A stretch of 55,423 nucleotides of DNA, taken from positions 1 to 55,423 of the forward strand of contig VXNJ01000008.1 of NCBI GenBank assembly GCA_009840625.1, in the 5' to 3' direction. Positions 7,958 through 14,483 of the stretch are shown here, piece after piece (the stretch's first letter is position 1; each line of letters starts with the position of its first letter). The notes below the pieces were generated by a model that was not told where the DNA came from, did no database searches, and saw only the letters and a list, made by a program, of their open reading frames with translations. This DNA is from Chloroflexota bacterium (GTDB taxonomy: Bacteria > Chloroflexota > UBA11872 > VXNJ01). The translations under genes and the position numbers were made by a program.

Positions 7958-9936
7958 GCCTGCCAGGCCAGAGTTTTGCCGACGGACCCCCGGTCCGCCG
8001 CCGTCAGGCGCGGAACCGCGCCCGGCCAGAAAACGATCAAAACCCCCAGGAAGAAGATCAGTCCGCCCACCCACATCCAACCGATCGCGGGATTAACCAG
8101 CACCCGCAGGCTGACTTGCTCGAACCCATCACCCCATCCCGAAAGCACCACGTAGATGTCGCTCAACTGCGGGAAGCTGGTGCGAATCCCGACGTCGGAT
8201 ACCGGCTGGCTCTCCCAGCCGCGGTGCACCCGCCGTCCGGCCACCAATTCGTCGACCTGGTCTGCCACGGAAACATCGAACCGGGCGTCGACGTAGGTGA
8301 CGCCGCTGCGCACGAACGAGTCCACCCCGCGGTAGGTTATCCGGTAATCGCCCACGCTGGCCGATTCGTTCAGGCCCAGGGTTACGGCCCGCTCGGAGCC
8401 GAACCCGCTGGCGCCCACCGCCCCGACCGCCACCAGCACCACGCCCAGGTGCACCACGTAACCGCCCCAGCGCCGCCGATCGGCCGCGAATCGCCGCCAG
8501 GCCGCCTTTGGACCGCGCCGCAGGGGGCCGGAGAATTCGACCGCCACCGCCGCCGCCGTAAACGCGCAGGCGCCTACTGCTACCAGAAGCAGCGCCTGCG
8601 AAACCCCCGCCAGCAAAAAGGCCGCGCTCACCAGCGCTCCGGCCAGCAGGGCCGGTGCCAGACGCCGGATGAACGCCCGCCCCGTCGTCCGCCGCCAGGC
8701 CAGCAGCGGCCCCACCCCGGCCAGGGCCAGCAGGCCGACCAGCAGCGGCGCGTTCACCTGGCCGTAATAGGGCGCTCCGACGGCGACTTGGCGCCCGGTC
8801 AGGAGCTCGGAAATCAGCGGGAAAATAGTGCCCCAGAACGTGGTCGCGGCCAGCGATGCCAGTAACAGGTTATTGAGTAGAAAACCGGATTCGCGCGAAC
8901 CGACCGATTCAAAGCGGCGCGAGCTGGCCAGCAGCGGGGCCCGGTAGAGGATCAGCAGCACCGCGACCGTGAGCAGTATCCCGAACCAGACGAAAAAGTA
9001 GGGACCGATCAGCGACTGGGCGAATGAGTGCACCGAGGTGAGGACTCCGGACCGGACTATGAAAGTGCCAAAGATCGCCAAAACGTAGCAGAGCAGGCAG
9101 AGGGCTATGTTCCAGGTCTTGAGCATCCCGCGCCGCTCCTGGACCATGGCCGAGTGCAGGTACGCGGTCGCCAGCAGCCAGGGTATCAGGGCCACGTTTT
9201 CCACCGGATCCCAGCCCCAGAATCCTCCCCAACCCAAGACGCGGTAGGCCCACCATGCGCCCAGGATCAACCCGGCCGCCTGCAGCGACCAGGCCAGGAG
9301 CATCCACGGCCGGTTCAGGGCCAGCCACGCCGAACCGACCTGGCCGGTGGCCAGGGCCGCGATCGCGATTGCAAACGGGGTCACGAAACTCACATAACCG
9401 GCGGTAAGCAACGGCGGGTGAATCTGCATCGCCAGGTCCCAGAGCAGAGGGTTCAGCCCCCGTCCGTCGGCCGGGGCCGGGACCAGGCGTTCAAACGGCG
9501 AACTCTCGAACGCGAGCACGGCCAGGAAAAAGAGCAGCACCGCCCCCACGACCAGGGCGACATAGGGCCCGAATGCGGGTCGCCGGCGCCAGATGAGCGG
9601 TACCGCGATGCCGGCATGCAGCGAGGTCAACCAGGCCCACAGCAGCAGTGAGCCGGCCTGGCCGCCCCAGATCGCGGCGAACGTCAGGCCGGGCGGCATG
9701 CCCAGCGCGGAGTTCTCGGCCACCGTCGAGATCGAAAAATCCGACGTGATGAACCCGGCCGCCAGAATCGCCATGGCCAGGGTCGTGGACAACCCGGCCC
9801 CGACGAGCGCGCCGCGAGCTGAGCGGGCCAGTCGATCATCGCGCATCCAGACTGCGAATCCGGACCCACCCACCCCGTAACAGGTCAGTGCCAGGGCCAG
9901 CAGCAGCGAGAGTCGACCGAGGGCGGCTAGATCCAA
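7942..9936 (-). CDS. ccmF: Cytochrome c heme lyase subunit CcmF
   Basis: CcmF attaches heme, delivered by CcmE, to apocytochrome c. The 664-aa protein has many membrane segments and the heme-handling WWD signature around WGGFWGWDPVENVALIPWL, followed by the expected histidine-containing segment (ATAYLHSAMVQERRG). Length and order match the family. The TTG at 9936 starts a typical CcmF beginning (LAALGRLSLLLALAL). The frame is open further upstream to the ccmD stop but has no other start codon. Neighbours on both sides are ccm genes. Confidence 0.95.
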   Translation of the reverse strand: MDLAALGRLSLLLALALTCYGVGGSGFAVWMRDDRLARSARGALVGAGLSTTLAMAILAAGFITSDFSISTVAENSALGMPPGLTFAAIWGGQAGSLLLWAWLTSLHAGIAVPLIWRRRPAFGPYVALVVGAVLLFFLAVLAFESSPFERLVPAPADGRGLNPLLWDLAMQIHPPLLTAGYVSFVTPFAIAIAALATGQVGSAWLALNRPWMLLAWSLQAAGLILGAWWAYRVLGWGGFWGWDPVENVALIPWLLATAYLHSAMVQERRGMLKTWNIALCLLCYVLAIFGTFIVRSGVLTSVHSFAQSLIGPYFFVWFGILLTVAVLLILYRAPLLASSRRFESVGSRESGFLLNNLLLASLAATTFWGTIFPLISELLTGRQVAVGAPYYGQVNAPLLVGLLALAGVGPLLAWRRTTGRAFIRRLAPALLAGALVSAAFLLAGVSQALLLVAVGACAFTAAAVAVEFSGPLRRGPKAAWRRFAADRRRWGGYVVHLGVVLVAVGAVGASGFGSERAVTLGLNESASVGDYRITYRGVDSFVRSGVTYVDARFDVSVADQVDELVAGRRVHRGWESQPVSDVGIRTSFPQLSDIYVVLSGWGDGFEQVSLRVLVNPAIGWMWVGGLIFFLGVLIVFWPGAVPRLTAADRGSVGKTLAWQAWHGA

Positions 9937-9996
9937 GTACGTTCCATTGGCGAGATTGCGGGAACCGGCATCAACCCGGGCGGCGCCGGCCCGCCG

Positions 9997-10164
9997 TCAG
10001 ACTTTCCCGCCGGGTCGGTCGGAGCCTTCCTCGGCGCGACGTTCGAGATCGGATGAAATCGCCCGCAATCGGCCCCTGGCGTAGACCGCCCAGCCGGCCA
10101 GCCCCAGCAAAAAAGTCAGGTAGGCGATCGCAAGCATCAGCAGATTCGAGTCCCAGGCCGGCAT
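9997..10164 (-). CDS. ccmD: Small CcmD-like membrane protein
   Basis: A 55-aa frame begins two bases after the ccmC stop and has one transmembrane helix (LLMLAIAYLTFLLGLAGWAVYA), then a short charged cytosolic tail (RGRLRAISSDLERRAEE). Size, topology and position between ccmC and ccmF are those of CcmD, which stabilises the CcmABC-CcmE complex and helps release holo-CcmE. The sequence family is poorly conserved, so the call rests on position and topology. Confidence 0.82.
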   Translation of the reverse strand: MPAWDSNLLMLAIAYLTFLLGLAGWAVYARGRLRAISSDLERRAEEGSDRPGGKV

Positions 10165-10165
10165 G

Positions 10166-10837
10166 TCAGGCCAAGCCCTCGAGGCGATCGGCGGCCTTTT
10201 CGATCGCCAACTGCCACCACAGCATCACTCCCCAGACCAATAGCACCGCGATTGCCGCCGCAATTAGGGTGTGCGACATCGCCGGTGGCAGGCCCGGCGA
10301 ATCCGGCGCGATTACCGAAGGTTGTGGGTGAAGGGTGCGCCACCAGTAGGCCGACATGTAGTTGATCGGGACGATGACTGCGCCCAGTATTCCGATGTAG
10401 GCGGCCAGGCGGCCGCGGCGGCGCGGCTCATCTATCCAGCCGCGCAACAGCAGGTACCCGGCCTGGACGAACCAGAGCACCAGCGTGGTCGTGAGCCTGG
10501 CATCCCAGGTCCACCAAACCCCCCATACCGCCCGACCCCAGATCGCTCCGGTCGCCAGTACGACGGTCGTGAACACGACTCCGACGATGGCGGCCGAACG
10601 GGCCAGCCGATCGGCGGCGTCGCCGCGGCCGGCAAGCACCGCGACGCTGGCGGCGGCGGTGACCAGAAAAGAAATGTAGGCGGCCAGGGCCGTGCCGACG
10701 TGGATATAGAGGACTCGCTGGACTTCGCCCTGCACCGCCTCGCGGGGCGCGTAAAAAAATATCGCGGCGAGCGCGGCGAGCGACGCCAGCGCGGCGAGCG
10801 CAATGAAGGGCGTTGGCGGGGCGGTCTTGCTACTCAA
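10166..10837 (-). CDS. ccmC: Heme transporter/handling protein CcmC
   Basis: CcmC loads heme onto CcmE at the outer face of the membrane. The 223-aa protein has six hydrophobic segments and the family signature WGVWWTWDARLT (WWD domain), with conserved histidines at YIHVGTA and TLHPQPS. The start is TTG at 10837, overlapping the end of the CcmA-CcmB gene, so translation is probably coupled. Size is normal. Confidence 0.95.
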   Translation of the reverse strand: MSSKTAPPTPFIALAALASLAALAAIFFYAPREAVQGEVQRVLYIHVGTALAAYISFLVTAAASVAVLAGRGDAADRLARSAAIVGVVFTTVVLATGAIWGRAVWGVWWTWDARLTTTLVLWFVQAGYLLLRGWIDEPRRRGRLAAYIGILGAVIVPINYMSAYWWRTLHPQPSVIAPDSPGLPPAMSHTLIAAAIAVLLVWGVMLWWQLAIEKAADRLEGLA

Positions 10838-12224
10838 CCAGGATCTCCTCTATCCCCAGGATTGAAACTGCGCCGATCAGGGCCGCGTAGGCAAGCCCCA
10901 AACCAACTGCCTGAAGCGTCTGCAAAACATTAGTCTGGCCGATTGCGATCGGCGCCGAAAGGACTCCGGCCAACACCACCGGGAGGGTCGCCGGCAGCAT
11001 GAGCAATGGCCCCAGGACGGCCCGGGCGCCAACCATTGCCAGCAATGCGCCGTAGGCGGCCGCGACGGCCGACAGCGCCAGCGCCCCGGCGCCAGCCAGC
11101 AAGATCATCGCCGGGGTCAGCAAGTTGACCTCGAAGAAGAAACTCGCGGCCGCCAATCCAACCAGAGCGGTCGGCAGGAGCCGAATCAACTGGGTCAGGG
11201 CTTGTGTTACCAGCACCGCCGGACGCGCAATGGGAAGCGCCAGCAGCAGCTCGAGCGAGCCGGATTGACGAAGCTGGGGGAAGCCGAACTGGGCTCCAGT
11301 CACGGTCGCAAACACCATCGAAGCCCAGAATCCGCCGACCGCGGCGTCGGTCGAATCGGCAAGCGGAGTTTGCAGGGCCAGGCTGACCGTCAACATGATC
11401 AGGACTGCGAACGCCAGCAATGCGCCGATGTCGCGGCGCGATCGCCAGGCCTGGGAAAGTTCCATCCGCGCAAGCGCCAACAGGTCCCGCCAGCGCCCGA
11501 TCGCCGGAGCGCCGGAGCCCAGCGACCGGGCTTGGGAGCCCGGCTCCTGCGGTTGGCCGGCGGCGATCTGGGCCAGCGCCCGGGAAGGATTGGTCGCCTC
11601 GACCGGGCAATCCGATACCAGGCGGCCCTCGCGCAGCACGACCACCCGGTCGGCCAGCGCCCAGACTTCCTCCGGGTCGTGGGTGGTCAGGATTACGGTG
11701 ATCCCATCAGGCAATTCTTCGAGAAAGGCCTTAAGGGCGCCGGCACTGGCCGCATCCAGCCCTGCGAACGGTTCGTCCAGGAGCAGGAGCTCGGACGGGC
11801 GCGCCACGGCCATGGCCAGCTCCAGCCGTTTGCGCTGGCCGGCGGAAAGCGCGGCGGCCTGGCGCCCGGCCACCGTTTCCAGGTCGAACCGGTCCAGCAG
11901 GGCCGCCGCGGTCGGGGCCGAACCCGGATTCAGCGAGCGGACGAAATCCAGGTTCTCGCGAACCGTGGCCAGCGGGTAGGCCCGACCGCGATGGCCGGTC
12001 CCGGCGGTCCGCCGGCGCCGCTGCCAGGGACCGGTCCCGATCTGCTGGCCGCCGTAGCTGGCGTGGCCGGAATCGGGGCGGATGATGCCTTCCAGAACGC
12101 GCAGCAGGGTCGATTTACCGGCTCCGTTGGCCCCCAGCAGCAGGCATACTTCCCCCGGGGCAACGTCAAGGTCCAATCGGTCCAGGGCGATGGTCCGGCC
12201 GTAGCGGCGCGAGAGTCCGCGCAC
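10830..12224 (-). CDS. CcmA-CcmB fusion: heme-exporter ABC ATPase joined to its membrane subunit
   Basis: One 464-aa frame holds both halves of the CcmAB transporter that drives release of holo-CcmE. Residues 1-225 are an ABC ATPase: Walker A GANGAGKST (31-39), signature LSAGQ (126-130), Walker B LLLLDEP (146-152) and switch His H182. After a Pro/Ser/Gly linker (about 222-244), residues 245-464 match CcmB, with about six membrane segments. In most genomes ccmA and ccmB are separate. GTG at 12224 is the only standard start, but the first beta strand (LAVRGLSRRYG) begins two residues before it, so an upstream non-standard codon is possible. It sits between ccmE and ccmC. Confidence 0.92.
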   Translation of the reverse strand: MRGLSRRYGRTIALDRLDLDVAPGEVCLLLGANGAGKSTLLRVLEGIIRPDSGHASYGGQQIGTGPWQRRRRTAGTGHRGRAYPLATVRENLDFVRSLNPGSAPTAAALLDRFDLETVAGRQAAALSAGQRKRLELAMAVARPSELLLLDEPFAGLDAASAGALKAFLEELPDGITVILTTHDPEEVWALADRVVVLREGRLVSDCPVEATNPSRALAQIAAGQPQEPGSQARSLGSGAPAIGRWRDLLALARMELSQAWRSRRDIGALLAFAVLIMLTVSLALQTPLADSTDAAVGGFWASMVFATVTGAQFGFPQLRQSGSLELLLALPIARPAVLVTQALTQLIRLLPTALVGLAAASFFFEVNLLTPAMILLAGAGALALSAVAAAYGALLAMVGARAVLGPLLMLPATLPVVLAGVLSAPIAIGQTNVLQTLQAVGLGLAYAALIGAVSILGIEEILVE

Positions 12225-12259
12225 CGCCAGCCCGGATTCCGGAGTTGGCGGGTCGGCGA

Positions 12260-12721
12260 TTATGGGTTGGCCCCCGCCGCGCCTAGTTCGTCGACGGCCT
12301 TGAACTCCGGTCCGTGCTGCACCAGCAGGTTGCTGGCCTCCAGCCGGCCGTCCTGCCAGCGGCCCTCAACCACGACCTCCTGGTATTTCTGCTCGTCCGA
12401 GTAACCGAGCAGGTCGGGCGGAGTTCCCTGATAGCTGACCGGAAATCCCTGCACGCCGTCGGTGAGCTCGAACTTGATCCAGAGCCGCGTGTCGTCCTGG
12501 CGGATTGAACCGTCGGCAATCCTCCCCTGCACCCTGACCGCACGGCCGGCGAGATCGTCGGATTGGCCGACCAGCTCGTCGATCGTCAGGTAGTAAACGG
12601 CCGCCGATTGGGCCGCCGAATAGGCGAGGTAGGCCACCGCCAGGACGATGCACGCGATCGCGATGGCCAGCGTAGGCGTGATCTTGCGCCTGGCCGGTGC
12701 CAGAGGTGCCGATGATTGCAT
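12260..12721 (-). CDS. ccmE: Heme chaperone CcmE
   Basis: CcmE carries heme covalently from CcmC to CcmF. The 153-aa protein has a short cytosolic start, one signal anchor (LAIAIACIVLAVAYLAYSA) and an OB-fold domain (YYLTIDELVG, RVQGRIADGS, VVVEGRW). The heme-binding His is probably in LLVQHGPEF, where the usual family sequence is (A/V)KHDE-x-Y. The Asp-Glu and the distal Tyr are not in the usual places here. ATG at 12721 gives normal CcmE length; an upstream ATG at 12802 would add 27 residues and is less likely. Confidence 0.88.
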   Translation of the reverse strand: MQSSAPLAPARRKITPTLAIAIACIVLAVAYLAYSAAQSAAVYYLTIDELVGQSDDLAGRAVRVQGRIADGSIRQDDTRLWIKFELTDGVQGFPVSYQGTPPDLLGYSDEQKYQEVVVEGRWQDGRLEASNLLVQHGPEFKAVDELGAAGANP

Positions 12722-12783
12722 CAGGTCTACATGCTCGCCGGCGGAACTAGGGCGGCAAATTCTCTTATGTTTATCGATCGGAG

Positions 12784-12814
12784 TCCAAGTGCGACGGACC
12801 ATTTGAAACTTGGA
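12784..12814. promoter_or_regulatory. Inverted repeat upstream of ccmE
   Basis: A perfect 7-bp inverted repeat, TCCAAGT and ACTTGGA, is separated by 17 bases in the 138-bp gap between the CopD-like gene and ccmE. It may be an operator for a promoter driving the ccmE-to-6519 genes. On the minus strand TTGGAC followed by A/T-rich sequence (ATAAACATAAGAG) could supply promoter elements. No regulator is encoded nearby. Confidence 0.25.
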
Positions 12815-12859
12815 TCGTCATTTGTGCGGGCCGGTCACGGGGCGCCACCGCAAAGATCT

Positions 12860-13318
12860 TCACCCGCTTTCGATCAACTGCTGCATCAGCAGCGATACCG
12901 GATACGCCACCAGGCCGATCCAGGCGGCCAGGCCGACCCGCCCGCGAATGAACCGGGGTCCGGATTCCGGCCACGCGCGCAGCCGCGGCGGCAATCCCGC
13001 GCCACCCCGCCATACCAGCAGGAACGCCAGGAACGCCAGGGCCAGCTTCAGCGCCAGCAGGACCAGGTAGGCTCCCGTGGCATTCGGGTCGGCGATCCGG
13101 ATGAAAACCAGGACCGCGCCGGTAAGCAGAAAAACCGACACCGAATGCGACATCGCCCGGCCGAGCTGGGCGGTCAGCTCGGAACCGACCGTGCCGGTCC
13201 GCGGCGCAACCAGATAAAGGAATAGCAGGCCGCCGCCGACCCAGAACGCCGCCGCCAGGACGTGCAGCAACCGGACCAGCAAAATCAACCCGGCGAGCGC
13301 CGCCGGGACTTCAGCCAC
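12860..13318 (-). CDS. CopD-like integral membrane protein
   Basis: This 152-aa protein has four hydrophobic segments. The first carries LLHVLAAAFWVGGGLLFLYL, a pattern seen in the CopD/copper-resistance D and DUF2269-type membrane families, with a conserved His and Trp in helix one. The GTG start overlaps the tlpA-like stop by 8 bp. Copper handling would suit a cluster for cytochrome and oxidase assembly, but neither metal nor reaction can be read from the sequence. Confidence 0.55.
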   Translation of the reverse strand: MAEVPAALAGLILLVRLLHVLAAAFWVGGGLLFLYLVAPRTGTVGSELTAQLGRAMSHSVSVFLLTGAVLVFIRIADPNATGAYLVLLALKLALAFLAFLLVWRGGAGLPPRLRAWPESGPRFIRGRVGLAAWIGLVAYPVSLLMQQLIESG

Positions 13319-13907
13319 CGCTCTCCCGCAGCAGATCCCGGGTCAGTTCGTCGAGCGACCCCGAGGAGAGCGGGCCGACCCAGCGGGCCCGCAGGACGCC
13401 CAGATGGTCGACCACCAGCGTCTCCGGGATACCGGCGACCCCGTAGTCGACGCCGACGGCGCCGTCGTGGTCCAAGGCCAGCGGAAAACTGACACCGTAG
13501 GTTTCTGCGAATTCGACGGCATCATCGTGCTGGTCCCAGAGCCCAATGCCCAGGACCGCCACCCGTGCGGGATCGGAAGCCTCCCAGTAGTCCTCCAGGA
13601 CCGGCGCCTCGAGCTTGCAGGGGACACACCAAGAGGCGAAGAAATTCAGCACGACGACCCGCCCCCGCAGTTCCGACATCGACACCGTATTGCCGTCAAG
13701 GTCGGAGAGTGAAAAATCCGGTGCCGGCCGCGGATCGATTGCGCTGTTTCGCGCCAGCGTGTTGACCCCGGGTTGCGAGCGCGACTGTTCGCCGAGAGCC
13801 ACGCCGAGGGTTACCAGGAGGCCCACTACGACCGCCGCGCCAAATAACCCGATCAACCACTGGCCCAGGCTCAAACCGGCGATCCACAGCCTGGCGCGGG
13901 AAAGCAT
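13311..13907 (-). CDS. TlpA/ResA-like membrane-anchored thiol-disulfide oxidoreductase
   Basis: The 198-aa protein has an N-terminal anchor (LFGAAVVVGLLVTLGVAL) and an extracytoplasmic thioredoxin domain of the AhpC/TlpA type. This contains FSLSDLDGNTVSMSELRG, the redox centre NFFASWCVPCKLEAP and the cis-Pro loop GIPETLVVD. Such proteins keep the CxxCH cysteines of apocytochromes reduced (ResA/CcmG role), which fits the ccm genes downstream. In this cluster it takes the CcmG position. Confidence 0.92.
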   Translation of the reverse strand: MLSRARLWIAGLSLGQWLIGLFGAAVVVGLLVTLGVALGEQSRSQPGVNTLARNSAIDPRPAPDFSLSDLDGNTVSMSELRGRVVVLNFFASWCVPCKLEAPVLEDYWEASDPARVAVLGIGLWDQHDDAVEFAETYGVSFPLALDHDGAVGVDYGVAGIPETLVVDHLGVLRARWVGPLSSGSLDELTRDLLRESGG

Positions 13908-13915
13908 TTCGGGGG

Positions 13916-14476
13916 TCAGTCCAGTCCCGCGAAAAGTTGGTAGGGCGTCCCGTCCGGGCCGCGCATCTCGGCTGGCAGCAACACCGGCGGATCGGTGGCC
14001 AGCGCCAGCTGGGCAACGCGGGCGTTGATGGGCGGCAGCTTGTCGAGCCCGGCCAGGTCTCCGAGTCCGATCCAGCGGGCCCGGTCGGTCTCGACCCCGT
14101 CCGGGGTAGGTTCACCCGATTCGTAATCGAGCAGGAACACGACATACGTGCTGTTGTAGTCGTCAGTCCGCGAGCGCAGGCCCAAGACCCCGCGCACGCT
14201 TGACTTGACCCCGGCCTCCTCCTCGACTTCGCGAACCACCGCCTGCTCCAGGGTTTCATCGCGCTCGATAAACCCGCCCGGTATCTGCCAGTTGCCGCGC
14301 CCGTAACTGGACGCCCGCCGGACCATCAGCAGTTTCCCGTTGCGAACAACCGCGCCGCCGACGCCGACGTTGTAACCGCGGTTGTAGGCCAGGAAGGTGG
14401 AACTCAACGGGAAATGTCCGTCCGCGAAGGGGAACTGCGGGTCGACGGGGCTAACCGCCGCCGCCAATCCAGGCAA
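13916..14476 (-). CDS. Nudix hydrolase
   Basis: The 186-aa protein has a complete Nudix box, GGFIERDETLEQAVVREV followed by EEEAGV, satisfying G-x5-E-x7-REuxEExGu. Nudix enzymes hydrolyse nucleoside diphosphate derivatives. An N-terminal segment with YNVGVGGAVVRNGKLLMVRR and WQIPGG is typical of the family. The substrate is unknown. The start is uncertain: TTG at 14476 is the first available codon and lies only 7 bp from the first possible lon start on the other strand. It runs in the same direction as the ccm genes, 8 bp before the tlpA-like gene. Confidence 0.88.
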   Translation of the reverse strand: MPGLAAAVSPVDPQFPFADGHFPLSSTFLAYNRGYNVGVGGAVVRNGKLLMVRRASSYGRGNWQIPGGFIERDETLEQAVVREVEEEAGVKSSVRGVLGLRSRTDDYNSTYVVFLLDYESGEPTPDGVETDRARWIGLGDLAGLDKLPPINARVAQLALATDPPVLLPAEMRGPDGTPYQLFAGLD

Positions 14477-14483
14477 AGTCTAG

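Noticed and set aside
11202-12404. 400-codon plus-strand frame opposite ccmAB
   Set aside because: The opposite strand encodes unmistakable ABC ATPase motifs; this frame has none.
12716-13225. Plus-strand 169-codon frame across the ccmE upstream gap
   Set aside because: It runs opposite the CopD-like membrane gene and has shadow composition.
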